DNA of 64,000 nt from Pararcticibacter amylolyticus (GCF_003130405.1 NZ_QEAS01000002.1:109289-173288), one strand, 5' to 3'. Shown: positions 25,761 to 35,705, counted from the first letter of the stretch. Notes: a model not told the origin generated them from the sequence alone. Made by a program: numbers and translations.

Positions 25761-27551
25761 ATGTCGGGCTTCTTCTCAAAACTTGCCATACTCTGTTGTT
25801 GCTGGACAATCACGCTTGCTGGTGATGGTCCTGCTCATACGAAAAGAACTGTTAATGCTCATGTTCAAAATTCACTGAAGCAGGCGAAAGCGGATTATGG
25901 CGACGGGAATTATCCGGAAGCGATGGAAGGCGCGCTGGAGGCTTATAGTCATGGTCAGAAAACCGGTGATCTTGCTATGCTCGCAGATGCTGGGAACCTG
26001 ATAGGACTGGTCGACCTGGCCCAGGGACAGACTGCAGCCGCTATTGTTTATTTCAGGAATGCTGAAAGGATTAACAGGAAGCTCGGAAACCAGGAAAGGG
26101 TGGCAGCGAACCTTCTAAACATCAGTCTGGCTCAGTCTGAACTTCAAAAGTTGGACAGTGCGGTTTATTACGTCCGAAAGTCTTTAACCATCAGCAGCGC
26201 ACATCATATTAAAAACCTGATTGCTATGGGACGTAACCATCTGGGCGATTACTATTTCAGGCAAAACAAACTGGCGGCTTCAGAAGCAGAGTTTATGGCA
26301 GTGCTTACTAACAAAGCTTATCAGGACGACTGGGAGAATAGCTTTGCCAACACCGGTATGGCCAGGATCATGTTCAGTCGCAAGAACTTCCAACAGGCAG
26401 CTTTGGCAGCAGACCGGGCTTTTACGCTAGCTAAGGCAGTTAATGCGAAATGGGACGCTGCACAGGCTCTAGAAGTAGCACATCGGGCTTACAGGGCTGC
26501 CGGTAATGATAAAAAAGCATATGACCGGTTGCTGGCTTATAAACTATACTCAGATAGTTTATTTAATGTAGAGAGTGAAAAAATAATAGCCCAACTGCGG
26601 TACAAGCAGAAGTCCGTAGAAAATGACAATCTCCGGAAACAAGTAGAACTGGCCAGGAAGCAGCAAAAGATAGATCAGCTTATTATTATTGTTGTCCTGA
26701 TCGCCTCCCTGCTCATACTATTTATTGCAGTGGTTCTTTACCGGCGGCACCGTCAAATGACGAGGCGCAACCTGATGTTAAAAGCGGATCATGAAGCAAG
26801 CCTGCACCAAAACAAAATAATAGAAGCACAAAACGAAGAACTCAACCTGATGAACAGGGACAACAATCGCCTGCTATCGATAATTGCTCATGATCTGAGA
26901 AGTCCTTTTGCTGCTATAGAAAATACAATCGCTTTTTTCAAATCTGAAGGTCTAAGCAACGAAGAACTGACTATGTTATCTGAAGCGTTATCCAGCCAGG
27001 TGAGTACTGCATCAGGGATGCTAAATGGCCTGTTAATGTGGGCGGCTAATCAAAGAGGAGGAATGTCCTATTTCCCGGTAGAGGTTGATCTTCAGAGGAA
27101 AGTCGATAAGGTTATTGACGTTTATATCGCTGCTGCCCGGCATAAAAGCATCACTATCGAGCATCTCAAGGCAGATTTACCATCTGTAACCGGGGATGCC
27201 GATCAGATCAGGATCATGATCCATAACCTCATATCTAATTCAATCAAGTTTACCGCAGAGTCCGGGCATATTTGCATACGTTATGAATTAAAGGGTAATT
27301 TCCTGGATCTGATTATCGAAGATACCGGGATTGGCATGTCGCAGGAGAAACTTGATAACATACTGGCTGGAAGGCATGAACAAACTTCTACATACGGTAC
27401 GGGAAACGAGAAGGGCATCGGCCTGGGTTTGCATCTGGTCAGGGATTTTGCCATCAAGAACGGTGTACATTTTTTGGGCGAAACTGTGATAAACTCGGGT
27501 ACTCAATTCAGATTACGCTTTAACAGGCTTTCTTATAAAGCTCATTCATAA
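25761..27551 (+). CDS. TPR-containing sensor histidine kinase
   Basis: 596 residues: signal sequence, periplasmic TPR repeats (about 35-265), coiled coil (about 270-305), one membrane helix (307-327), a second coiled coil, then HisKA with the phospho-acceptor H377 in LLSIIAHDLRSPF. A HATPase_c domain follows with N box NLISNSIKFT, G1 DTGIGMS and G2 GIGLGLHL. It is a typical Bacteroidetes orphan kinase; no response regulator is adjacent. The signal it reads through the TPR domain is unknown. Length and motifs are intact. Confidence 0.9.
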   Translation: MSGFFSKLAILCCCWTITLAGDGPAHTKRTVNAHVQNSLKQAKADYGDGNYPEAMEGALEAYSHGQKTGDLAMLADAGNLIGLVDLAQGQTAAAIVYFRNAERINRKLGNQERVAANLLNISLAQSELQKLDSAVYYVRKSLTISSAHHIKNLIAMGRNHLGDYYFRQNKLAASEAEFMAVLTNKAYQDDWENSFANTGMARIMFSRKNFQQAALAADRAFTLAKAVNAKWDAAQALEVAHRAYRAAGNDKKAYDRLLAYKLYSDSLFNVESEKIIAQLRYKQKSVENDNLRKQVELARKQQKIDQLIIIVVLIASLLILFIAVVLYRRHRQMTRRNLMLKADHEASLHQNKIIEAQNEELNLMNRDNNRLLSIIAHDLRSPFAAIENTIAFFKSEGLSNEELTMLSEALSSQVSTASGMLNGLLMWAANQRGGMSYFPVEVDLQRKVDKVIDVYIAAARHKSITIEHLKADLPSVTGDADQIRIMIHNLISNSIKFTAESGHICIRYELKGNFLDLIIEDTGIGMSQEKLDNILAGRHEQTSTYGTGNEKGIGLGLHLVRDFAIKNGVHFLGETVINSGTQFRLRFNRLSYKAHS

Positions 27552-27636
27552 CACTGGAGCGAAGCCGGTATTTTTTGAGCCACTTATGTTGGACTATAGT
27601 GAATCCAAACAAGGAATTGCCCTGCCCGAAGGTGGC

Positions 27637-28548
27637 TCATCCCTGAAACGCCATCACTGCCAGTTCCCTGTTGATGTTTGCTCCGGCAAAACTGCCATTA
27701 GCTACGGCATTCGTGACAGAGCGCAGGGGACTGACATTATCACCGCATGCATAAACACCCTCAATGCTGGTTTTAAAGAACATGTCGGTTTTGATATGGC
27801 CTTTATCTGTCAGCTCACAACCCATCGCAGCTGGAACGGGGCAATGCTGCTCAAATCGTAAACCAGCATACATTGCGTCAAAATCATGCTTTTGACTATC
27901 TTCAAAAGCAATGCTTTTTAGTTGGCCGTCTTTGTGGCTAATACCGGTGATCCGCTTTTCGACAACTTTTACGCCGTGCTTTTTAAACTTTGTAAGTTCC
28001 TCATTGCTTAACTGTATGTCGCCATTTGTTAAGACTGTCACCTGCCTGGTAAGGTTACGTACCAACGGCACCAGGTGGCCGGAGTTTTCTGCGTTGACCC
28101 ATATCGCGGTCTTCTGCCCCCGAAACTCATAGCCGTGACAGTAGGGGCAATGAATGATGCTTTTGCCCCAGCAATCTTCAAAACCTTCAAGATCAGGGAA
28201 GATATCTCTGACGCCTGTTGCAAACACCAGCTTTTGGGTTTGAAAAACCTTACCAGACCATGTTTCTATCTGAAAGCCGCCTGCGCGCGGCATGCCGGAA
28301 ACAACCAGATCATCCAAAAACTTTACAGTATTATACTTCAGAACCTGATTCCTGGCAATGGCGGCAATCTCACCCGGAGCACGGCCGTCCTGGGTTAAGA
28401 AGTTTTGCGAATGGGGCGTGAAGCGGTTACAGGGTTCTCCACTATCGATCACTAATGTATTCCGCAAAGATCTGCCCAGTGACATAGCAGCTGCTAATCC
28501 GGAATAACTGCCCCCGACGATAATCACTTCGAAACTTTGATTTTTCAT
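27637..28548 (-). CDS. thioredoxin-reductase-like NAD(P)/FAD oxidoreductase
   Basis: About 303 residues. The FAD-binding Rossmann motif is VGGSYSGLAAAMSLGRSLR (11-29), with a second nucleotide-binding region after the redox motif CPYC (C134, C137, in IIHCPYCHGYEFRG). The C-terminal FAD segment is GVYACGDNVSPLRSV. The architecture is that of low-molecular-weight thioredoxin reductase, though this branch (GGSYSG) often acts on unknown partners. The start at 28548 is supported by a -7 box (TAGCTTTG) 5 nt upstream, so a longer in-frame extension to 28605 is unlikely. Confidence 0.88.
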   Translation of the reverse strand: MKNQSFEVIIVGGSYSGLAAAMSLGRSLRNTLVIDSGEPCNRFTPHSQNFLTQDGRAPGEIAAIARNQVLKYNTVKFLDDLVVSGMPRAGGFQIETWSGKVFQTQKLVFATGVRDIFPDLEGFEDCWGKSIIHCPYCHGYEFRGQKTAIWVNAENSGHLVPLVRNLTRQVTVLTNGDIQLSNEELTKFKKHGVKVVEKRITGISHKDGQLKSIAFEDSQKHDFDAMYAGLRFEQHCPVPAAMGCELTDKGHIKTDMFFKTSIEGVYACGDNVSPLRSVTNAVANGSFAGANINRELAVMAFQG

Positions 28549-28553
28549 AGTGA

Positions 28554-28561
28554 CAAAGCTA
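28554..28561 (-). promoter_or_regulatory. -7 promoter box of the oxidoreductase gene (leaderless)
   Basis: The minus strand reads TAGCTTTG, five bases before the ATG at 28548. The transcript is predicted to begin at or beside the ATG. Confidence 0.5.
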
Positions 28562-28692
28562 TTAATAGTTTTTATAAGTGCAACAGGGTTGCATAAATAT
28601 GACACCAGGAAGAAACTATCCGTTGAGATCCGGGCAGACAGGAGCGTAATTTCTCCTGAATATTTTTTATGCTCCCGGTACCGGAATTAACA

Positions 28693-29058
28693 TTAAGACG
28701 GCAGGACACTGATTTCAATCATCAGCTTATCAAAATGAAAATAGAAGCCGAACGTGTTCCGTAACTTCTGAGGGGCGCTATCGAAGGCAAGGTCTTCGTT
28801 TTGCAGGTCATTATATACCTTCAAAACAGACTCTCTGTCGGGCTGGTAAAAACCGATATGAAAGTTTTCCGGATAATTTACAGCATCTGACTTGTTCAAT
28901 TTTGATGACCAGAAGATCAGCACAAAGTTATCCTCATTGGTTAGCACAGCCACTGCATCTTTCCTGTTCCCGATACATTTAAACCCAAAAAAACTCTCAA
29001 ATAAATTTACCGCCTTTGAGACATTTGTTACTACCAGATTGATATGATTTATTTTCAT
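28693..29058 (-). CDS. VOC (glyoxalase/dioxygenase-fold) family protein
   Basis: 121 residues starting MKINHINLVVTNVSKAVNLF, with a central GNRKDAVAVLTNEDNFVLIF strand and a C-terminal FDKLMIEISVLPS carrying the usual acidic ligand. One vicinal-oxygen-chelate module is present, so it would act as a homodimer; the substrate is unknown. A minus-strand -7 box candidate (TAATTTTG, 29082-29089) lies 23 nt upstream. It is near, but not in operon with, the AraC gene at 29167. Confidence 0.82.
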   Translation of the reverse strand: MKINHINLVVTNVSKAVNLFESFFGFKCIGNRKDAVAVLTNEDNFVLIFWSSKLNKSDAVNYPENFHIGFYQPDRESVLKVYNDLQNEDLAFDSAPQKLRNTFGFYFHFDKLMIEISVLPS

Positions 29059-29166
29059 CGCATTTAAATTATTTGACAGAACAAAATTATCGCCAGGAAG
29101 AGGTTCTAAATAGGATAAATCGGACGTATTTAAAATATTTGATTGTTCAGGGATCGGAGCAGCTGA

Positions 29167-29919
29167 TTATCTGTCATCCGAATTTTCCGGGCTGTTAAAC
29201 TGCAGGTAACGCTGGGCTTCATTCTTTAAAAGCATTTTAGGTGTCGTACCGGTATGCTTCCTGATTTCTCTTATAAAGTGAGACTGATCATAATAACCAA
29301 GATCCGGGTTGAGGCGGCCGGCTTTAATCTCTTTGTAAGAAGCATAGCATTTCAAAATATTACTATAACTTTTCAGAGGCATCCCCATCTGCATATTGAA
29401 ATAACGGTTGATCTGCCGCGAACTCCAGCAGCAATGTTCTGCAAGTATTTCTACATGAATATTGCCTGAAGTTTGTTGTAGCAGCTCGAAAAGGATAAGT
29501 TTTCTCTTGTCGATAGACTCAACCGGCACAATGCTCCTGATATCGGCAGTCACATGATTTGAAAAAAGCCGGAGATCTCTTACCATATCTCCCGACAAGC
29601 TTGTCGTAAATGCACCAAAACGTTCCAGGGTGGGGCACCTGTTCAGATAATACTCTTTCCCAATGGGCATCAAACGGATGCCAAGTTTCAGTTCATTGCC
29701 GGGCATTAACAGTTCGTAAGCTTCGGTTAAAATACCAGCCAACATAACGTTATGAAGCATACCATCCCTGTAGGTAACAATAAGCTCCGGACATCCGTCG
29801 GGCAATGTGGTAAAATGACAGTCAGCCCCCGAATCGTTGACAGATATCCAAAAACATTTGATAAGAGGCCTCAATTCTTCTTCAGGCAGAAGCTCGAGAT
29901 ACTTTGCGCGCTGTTGCAT
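29167..29919 (-). CDS. AraC family transcriptional regulator (DUF6597-type sensor domain)
   Basis: 250 residues. The N-terminus (YLELLPEEELRPLIKCFWIS, then CHFTTLPDGCPELIVTY) is the DUF6597/AraC-like beta sensor domain. The C-terminal HTH pair has SSRQINRYFNMQMGMPLKSY and the second helix DLGYYDQSHFIREIRKHTGT with the PKMLL end. Effector and targets are unknown; the neighbouring VOC gene downstream on the same strand is a candidate. A -7 box (29934-29941) lies 14 nt before the ATG. Confidence 0.88.
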   Translation of the reverse strand: MQQRAKYLELLPEEELRPLIKCFWISVNDSGADCHFTTLPDGCPELIVTYRDGMLHNVMLAGILTEAYELLMPGNELKLGIRLMPIGKEYYLNRCPTLERFGAFTTSLSGDMVRDLRLFSNHVTADIRSIVPVESIDKRKLILFELLQQTSGNIHVEILAEHCCWSSRQINRYFNMQMGMPLKSYSNILKCYASYKEIKAGRLNPDLGYYDQSHFIREIRKHTGTTPKMLLKNEAQRYLQFNSPENSDDR

Positions 29920-29933
29920 ACGTTTCTGCCGAT

Positions 29934-29941
29934 CAAAGTTA
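29934..29941 (-). promoter_or_regulatory. -7 promoter box of the AraC-type gene
   Basis: The minus strand reads TAACTTTG, a TAnnTTTG match 14 nt before the ATG at 29919, implying a very short leader. Confidence 0.45.
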
Positions 29942-29984
29942 ATACCATTAAAGATAACAAATCCAGGTCACCTGTATGTGCTTG

Positions 29985-31253
29985 CTAATCGTACAGTAAA
30001 GATGGCGTTTTGTTATGAAACCTGTACCCCAATCCGAGCATCAGGTAGTTAGGTTCCCTAAAGTCTTTCAGGTTGTACCCGATGTGCAGGAAGGAACTTT
30101 TACTCGTCCCAATCTTCAATGCTACGCTTTGGTAGGTTCCCCGAAAGTCTCCACCCTTATGGAGAACATTGGATCCGATTCCTATATCAATGGTAAAGAC
30201 AGGCATGATATATTCTGCCCGTGCAGATAATCCCAGGGCAACCTGCCGGTTCAGTTCCGGTTTGAAGAAGTCCTGGCCTGTACCTACAATATAATCTTTG
30301 GTATAAACATTGGCGCTGCCATCATAGATAAAATCTAAAGAAGGTCCGGTACGGAACTTGTATCCAAGATTATACATAGGCGCGAAGTAGGCTCCGGCGA
30401 CAGGGTACTTAAGAGGCGAGGCGATCTGGCTGCCGAAAAAATAAACTCCTTTCCTTCGCCAGGAGCCGAAAACAACCAGGTCATAGCTCACATGACGCGG
30501 GAATTCTGGTATTCTTACTCCTGTGCCCTGGTTTACAGCCGGCGCTTCTGAAATTCCATAGAGCAAGCCGGTTTTGAAACCATAGGTATTGACTCCTGCA
30601 TTGGGATATTCTGTGTTGCCATTAGAGAAGTGCGAAAAATCAAAGCCGCTTGTCAGCGATAACCGCCGCGCAAGGTTCCATTTTAAATATAATCCAAGGT
30701 TGATGTACGCATTTGCTTTAGATCCGACTATGACGTTATTGGGATTTGTTCTCCCGTCATAGGGCTTCCATCCGGATGACAGACCGAAGTTCCATTCATA
30801 GTTGAGCGATACCAGGCTGGCCAGTCTGGTTACTTCAGCATTCTGAAAGAGATAAGCTGCAACAGGAGTTCCAACTTCGGCGCCGTTCCCAAAATCAAAA
30901 AAGGCCAGTCCGGCTCCCTGCTGAACGTTTGAGAATATCCTGCCGCCAGGTGTATTGCGGGAGAGACCGAATGAGTATTTAAGATGTCCCGAAAGCGGGT
31001 GCTTCATATATAGCTCTTCGTTGTTTACTCCCTTATAGAATGGTGAAGACGGAACGACAAAACCGGGCCTGAACTCCAGGCCGATATAGTGGGCAAATCT
31101 TTTTGCGGCCCCCGGCAAAACAGAGTCGGCGTTATTTTTAAGAGAGCGGCTGTCCTGGCTAAAACCTTTGAAAGAAAGCAGGACTAACGATAAAATGAAG
31201 CACCGTGCAAATATTCCGCTTATAACCGGAGGTCTGCGATTATTTAAAGACAT
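29985..31253 (-). CDS. acyloxyacyl hydrolase / PagL-like outer-membrane protein
   Basis: 422 residues with a signal peptide (cut near KGFSQ). The middle strand carries GFDFSHFSNGNTEYPNAGVN, matching the PagL HxSN-(x)-PNxG active-site strand (His-x-Ser). PagL removes the 3-O acyl chain from lipid A in the outer membrane. In Pseudomonas PagL the acid residue follows 14 positions after the His; here that position is Asn, so the triad is altered. The second half is an extra barrel-like region, making the protein about twice the length of PagL. Lipid A remodelling is likely but unproven. Confidence 0.75.
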   Translation of the reverse strand: MSLNNRRPPVISGIFARCFILSLVLLSFKGFSQDSRSLKNNADSVLPGAAKRFAHYIGLEFRPGFVVPSSPFYKGVNNEELYMKHPLSGHLKYSFGLSRNTPGGRIFSNVQQGAGLAFFDFGNGAEVGTPVAAYLFQNAEVTRLASLVSLNYEWNFGLSSGWKPYDGRTNPNNVIVGSKANAYINLGLYLKWNLARRLSLTSGFDFSHFSNGNTEYPNAGVNTYGFKTGLLYGISEAPAVNQGTGVRIPEFPRHVSYDLVVFGSWRRKGVYFFGSQIASPLKYPVAGAYFAPMYNLGYKFRTGPSLDFIYDGSANVYTKDYIVGTGQDFFKPELNRQVALGLSARAEYIMPVFTIDIGIGSNVLHKGGDFRGTYQSVALKIGTSKSSFLHIGYNLKDFREPNYLMLGLGYRFHNKTPSLLYD

Positions 31254-31395
31254 GCAAAAGATAAGTTCATGACAGCGGGCAAATTTATATTATATGAATA
31301 TAAGCTGCAACAAATAAAACATCCGGGCAGGTAACTTTAAAGTCACACCCGGATGAAAAACTGTCTGATTTCCAATAGGAGAGAAGTTACTTTGT

Positions 31396-31845
31396 TTAAT
31401 TGCCGAGGGGCTTGATCAGCGACCAGTGAGTCTGCACAATTTTCCATGTACTGTCTGGCTGTAACAAGTAAACTTCTGTACAATTCCATCTGGTTTCTTT
31501 GTCTTCCTCGAAACAGTTAAGGTTGAATGTCAGTACAGCCATTTTATCAGTTGAAACCACTTTTGGATTTAACATTTCATACCTGGAAACCCTGAATGTT
31601 CCTTTTATAGGAGCATAGTATTGTTTCAGTGCAGGCAATCCATCCAGTCTTGCTTCGAGATAAGGATCAAAATAGCTGACATTTTCCGCCGAAAGCTCCA
31701 GATAGCCGGCAGGATCGCCGGTATTCCACTTTTCAAGTGCGGCTTTCTCCAATGCAATAATTTTTTCTGTAAAAACGGCGTTTGCCGTTTGAGAGGAAGC
31801 TGTGCCAATCATAAATAATAATGTAAAAAAAAATACATATTTCAT
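31396..31845 (-). CDS. exported NTF2-like (SnoaL/DUF4440-type) protein
   Basis: 149 residues with a signal peptide (MKYVFFFTLLFMIGTASSQT). The mature part shows NTF2-fold features: ALEKWNTGDPAGYLELSAEN and YFDPYLEARLDGLPALKQYY, then a strand block ending WKIVQTHWSLIKPLG. Such proteins bind small ligands or act as lyases/isomerases; nothing more specific can be said. It lies 57 bp downstream of the AraC-type gene at 31903 on the same strand, so the two may be co-regulated. Confidence 0.8.
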   Translation of the reverse strand: MKYVFFFTLLFMIGTASSQTANAVFTEKIIALEKAALEKWNTGDPAGYLELSAENVSYFDPYLEARLDGLPALKQYYAPIKGTFRVSRYEMLNPKVVSTDKMAVLTFNLNCFEEDKETRWNCTEVYLLQPDSTWKIVQTHWSLIKPLGN

Positions 31846-31902
31846 AAACTGTCTTTATACCTGTAAAGTACGCGCTCCTCTTTATCATTTCCGGTATAGA
31901 AA

Positions 31903-32787
31903 TCAGGGAAGAAAAGACATTTTTCCGGGATTTTCTTTCTTGTTTCTGAACTCAAGGGGAGTCTCTCCGGTGCCATTCCGGAACGAACGGGCAAAGAAAC
32001 TGGTATTCTCGTAACAAAGATGAATAGCTATCTGGCCGATCGACATGTCAGTATACTTTAGTAAACGCTTGGCTTCAAGGAGGGTCCGTTCTGTAATATA
32101 TTTTTTTGCACTTATTCCGTACCGGCTTTTAATGATGTCATTGAGATGACCGCTGGTGATACATATTTTTTGCGCATAATACCCGACAGACCTGTTCTCT
32201 CTGAAATGACTTTCAACAAGTTCAGCAAACTGCCCGGCATAACGGTTTACAGCTTTGTCCATGGGACTGGGCCTCCTTTTTATGTATATCCTGTTAAGCG
32301 AAACGAGTATCTGATAAAGCAAGGCTCTCAGTATGTGCTTGTCGTTGTTTCTAAACGTTGTTATTTCCTTCCTGACGTCTTCAAGGAGCTCCTTCATTTT
32401 ATTCAGTTCCTCTGATGCTAGTTCCACCATAGGAGGCATATTCCGGTCTCTAAAAAAAGCGAGATGTCTGATAAAATGAACATCGTTGAAGAAGGCACCG
32501 AGGAATTCCTCTTCAAATATCAAAGCGTAGCCATCCGGTGCTGAAGGAGTGTCCCAACAGCGTACCTGTCCCGGCCCGGAGAAGAAAACAGTTCCTGGCA
32601 TTAACGGGTATTCGCATCCGTCAATGGAAAATGATCCATCTCCATAGTATATGAACGTAATATCATAATATGTTAGCTGCTGAACAGGAGATTCCCTGAT
32701 ATAATGGTGAAGGCTCTCAAGCCTAAGCAGATCTATCAGTAGCTCTTCTCCGTATTTAGATCTATAGAAATCGTATTGAACAATCAT
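31903..32787 (-). CDS. AraC family transcriptional regulator
   Basis: 294 residues: an N-terminal cupin-like AraC_binding domain (about 25-150, with YYGDGSFSIDGCEYPLMPGT) and a C-terminal double HTH (about 185-290) with AQKICITSGHLNDIIKSRYG, LLKYTDMSIGQIAIHLCYEN and TSFFARSFRNGTGETPLEFR. This form regulates nearby metabolic or efflux genes in Bacteroidetes. Likely targets are the NTF2-like gene downstream or the PF13557-type protein upstream; no operator was recognised. Confidence 0.9.
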   Translation of the reverse strand: MIVQYDFYRSKYGEELLIDLLRLESLHHYIRESPVQQLTYYDITFIYYGDGSFSIDGCEYPLMPGTVFFSGPGQVRCWDTPSAPDGYALIFEEEFLGAFFNDVHFIRHLAFFRDRNMPPMVELASEELNKMKELLEDVRKEITTFRNNDKHILRALLYQILVSLNRIYIKRRPSPMDKAVNRYAGQFAELVESHFRENRSVGYYAQKICITSGHLNDIIKSRYGISAKKYITERTLLEAKRLLKYTDMSIGQIAIHLCYENTSFFARSFRNGTGETPLEFRNKKENPGKMSFLP

Positions 32788-32994
32788 TTGCTGTAAAACC
32801 TGTGAGGTACAACGGCTTGGTTATCCCAACATCAATGTCTTGTTGTGCCTGCTGGTCAATATCCAGAAAGCATAATACAAGGACTGTCATTATCCGGTTG
32901 GTTTGTAATAACAGCAAAGTAAGGGTTGTTGACTGAAAAATACAATAGCAGCTCACGGTAAAAAGGCAGGCTGGAAAGAACAAATAAGATTGCT

Positions 32995-33897
32995 TTAGTA
33001 CCGGAATGCTAAGCCGAAAAAGAAATCTTTGTGGGCATCTTTCTGAAGTCCGTACACCATTCCTGCATCTATCTTAAGGTCGCGTGTAAGTTCCACTGCC
33101 AATGCAGCATCCAGAAAGTTATTAAAGTGATGACTTTTCAGATCATACGTATAGTATGTCTCTCCTGAAACTTCGAGCTTTTCAAAAAGAACGTGACTTA
33201 CTGACAGCGATTGCAAAAGTTCCGCATGGTGCCGTTTAGATTCTTCATCCAGCATCCTGTCTGCCTCAACCTGCATACCGATCTTCCAGTCGCCGGGAAG
33301 TTTGAGTGACATCGGCACCATTAAGCCTTCCTCATCGCTTTGATTTTCAGAATACCTGTTGGTGGGGATCTTTACATAGGGTATGAGTGCCAGGCTAAAG
33401 TTACCTTTATAGTTTCCGAGTAGATTTTGTTTAATGCGGATGGTTATATCACCAAAGCCTTCAGCCGATTGTTTTTCACCAGACTGAATTTCCCTGTCAA
33501 GTTCCCTTACGTAGCTTTCAACGATCACCTGCAAAGCTGTTCGGGGGAGCAATCCCAGCTTCAGATTGGCCTGGTTAAAAATAGAGAGGCGTTGTTTGCT
33601 GTCTTCACTTGTCTCTCTGCGGTGTTTAAACAAGTCTGCCTCATATTGAAAATGCCCTGGCTCTACAGTGAAAGGGGATTCCGTGATGTTCGGACGATCT
33701 GTTTCCATTTCTTCACGCATTAAAGCACGGGGCATAGGTCTGAAAATAGAATAGCGTAGATGGCTGGTATCCTGAGCCTGAACTGACCGGATTCCTAATA
33801 TAAGGGCTGTGACATTCAACCAGGTTAATAAATAGAATTTTGAGTGCTTCTTTCCTTGAGTTTGTCGTTGTTTTATCTCAAATACCGGCCTGTTCAT
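32995..33897 (-). CDS. PF13557-type outer-membrane protein (phenol MetA-like)
   Basis: 300 residues, signal sequence ending near SVQAQ. The mature protein begins with the telling METDRPNITESPFTVEPGHF segment, then beta strands such as GDITIRIKQNLLGNYKG, and ends in FGLAFRY with a terminal aromatic as in barrels. This matches the 'MetA-pathway of phenol degradation' family, often annotated as transporter. The substrate is unknown and the name should not be read as phenol degradation. It stands alone between the AraC gene and the SusD-like gene. Confidence 0.78.
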   Translation of the reverse strand: MNRPVFEIKQRQTQGKKHSKFYLLTWLNVTALILGIRSVQAQDTSHLRYSIFRPMPRALMREEMETDRPNITESPFTVEPGHFQYEADLFKHRRETSEDSKQRLSIFNQANLKLGLLPRTALQVIVESYVRELDREIQSGEKQSAEGFGDITIRIKQNLLGNYKGNFSLALIPYVKIPTNRYSENQSDEEGLMVPMSLKLPGDWKIGMQVEADRMLDEESKRHHAELLQSLSVSHVLFEKLEVSGETYYTYDLKSHHFNNFLDAALAVELTRDLKIDAGMVYGLQKDAHKDFFFGLAFRY

Positions 33898-34101
33898 TTT
33901 GTTTTTGTGTATGCAACCAGAGACAGGAATATTTTGTTTGCGGAGGCATTAGCTAATATAAACGAAGACTAAGAACAGGATAAGATTTTAAACGAGAATT
34001 TTAAAGATACAGGGAAGCCCAGGCGGTAAAGTTCAATGTCTGAGCTTTTCTTCCAGGCTATCCCTGCATCTATTGTTATTAAAAGATATTATGGACGATT
34101 T

Positions 34102-35688
34102 TTACCGGCCTGTTAACCACACCGGGCTGGTATAATTATTTTCATTGACCACGTCAGCAAAATTATCGTGGTTATTGGTAGACTCACTGACAGGATAGGG
34201 CCTTCTTTCCATAAACCGCCTGTTTGAAGGTTTCTTCATTACCCTGTTACCTAATTCCTTGTAAAGCCGCCGTGTTTCTGTCCACAATTCATATGGCTTC
34301 AAAATATTGAAATGAACGTACTTCTGATCGTAGATCAAGCCCTTTTTCTCCTGTTCAGCAGCGGCGACGAATTCGTTCCGTTTAACTTCCGCAAATGCAT
34401 CAATCTGGCTCTGGGCTGGTTTGGCCGGCTGAGCGCCAGCAATCCTGCTTGGATAATTGCGGGTATTCATAGCGTTGATCTCATAATAAAAATCAATAGA
34501 CTGTTTAATCGCCGCTACGTATTCGTCACTGGCGTTCAACCCGAGATCGGGCCAGCGAACAGCAGCCTCGGCAAGAATCAGGTGCATCTCGGGGGAGGTG
34601 ATGATTTGGTAGGGCATGGTATAATTCTGCTCAAAAGTAGTCCTGTTATAGTACGATGGAAAAGTTCTTGACATCACCCTCGTATCAATCGAATCTCTGT
34701 AAGATTGGTTGTAAGGTCCTTCAGTACGGATGCCGCTGTATCCGCCATATTTATCGGGCTGGAAAATAACTTTAATACGAGGATCATCAGACTGGCCTGG
34801 CTTTCTCATTACCTTTATCATGTTTTCGGGTGCCAGCAGGTAGAGTTTCTGTTCGTCAATAGCTTTGAATATCAAGATCTTTTCGGGGGCTAACTCTTGC
34901 TGCAATTCAGTAAACAATATACTACTGGCTCTATCCTTTGCATACACATTTTCTGTTAGGACCTCCATAATAGTGGATTTCGCCAGCTCTGGCTCTACAT
35001 TTGTCAGATGGATAGCCAGACGCAGCCGAAGACTGTTAATAAAGACTCTCCACTTAGTGAGATCTCCCTTGAACATAATATCGTGAATTGAAAAGGCCGA
35101 TTCGGGAACACTTGACCCCAACGTGAAAGTACTGAGTTCACCAGAAGTAGATTTCAAATTTGTGAGTATATCATGATAGATATCCCGTTGCTTATCGTAT
35201 TTAGGAAAAAAATGATCACTTTTTCCCTTTAATGCATCGAAATAAGGTATACTATTAAATATATCTGTAAGCTGGTAAAAAATGTACGCTTTCATCACAT
35301 CAGCGGTCATCTTGTAAACCTTATAGTTAGTCTTTTCACCCTCAGACAAGGCTTGATATAATCTTTCTATTTCAGCAAATGATCTTAGCCTGCTAAAAGA
35401 ATTTTCAAACGGATCGTATCCCCATGAAAATGTATTTGTTACTCCATCATTTGAATACCCCCCGGTGCCAAGCATTGGCCCCAGAGTAAGGAAGGCACTT
35501 GTCATCTCGCTATACGTATAACGGAATGTGCCCAGTGACTGCTGTGTCTCTGCGTAAAAACCTTCGATAGAAGGAGCCGTTAAACCGTTAGGATTAAGAT
35601 AGTCATCTTCTAATCCCTGGCTACATGAGCCGACAAATAAAGAAATCACAATCAATACTTTGCTTAGTGTCTTATTTAGTTTCATCAC
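34102..35688 (-). CDS. SusD/RagB-type surface lipoprotein of the sigma-controlled PUL-like cassette
   Basis: 528 residues, lipoprotein signal with Cys22 (LFVGSC), then SQGLEDDYLNPNGL, as in SusD-like_2 proteins. TPR-like helices follow (for example YKMTADVMKAYIFYQLTDIF) and the C-terminal VWLTGR. It lies 17 bp downstream of its SusC partner and is the last gene of the sigma/FecR/SusC/SusD set. It should form the lid of the importer. The ligand is unknown; no glycoside hydrolase or protease is adjacent to hint at one. Confidence 0.9.
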   Translation of the reverse strand: MMKLNKTLSKVLIVISLFVGSCSQGLEDDYLNPNGLTAPSIEGFYAETQQSLGTFRYTYSEMTSAFLTLGPMLGTGGYSNDGVTNTFSWGYDPFENSFSRLRSFAEIERLYQALSEGEKTNYKVYKMTADVMKAYIFYQLTDIFNSIPYFDALKGKSDHFFPKYDKQRDIYHDILTNLKSTSGELSTFTLGSSVPESAFSIHDIMFKGDLTKWRVFINSLRLRLAIHLTNVEPELAKSTIMEVLTENVYAKDRASSILFTELQQELAPEKILIFKAIDEQKLYLLAPENMIKVMRKPGQSDDPRIKVIFQPDKYGGYSGIRTEGPYNQSYRDSIDTRVMSRTFPSYYNRTTFEQNYTMPYQIITSPEMHLILAEAAVRWPDLGLNASDEYVAAIKQSIDFYYEINAMNTRNYPSRIAGAQPAKPAQSQIDAFAEVKRNEFVAAAEQEKKGLIYDQKYVHFNILKPYELWTETRRLYKELGNRVMKKPSNRRFMERRPYPVSESTNNHDNFADVVNENNYTSPVWLTGR

Positions 35689-35705
35689 GTATCTTCTTTA
35701 AATAA

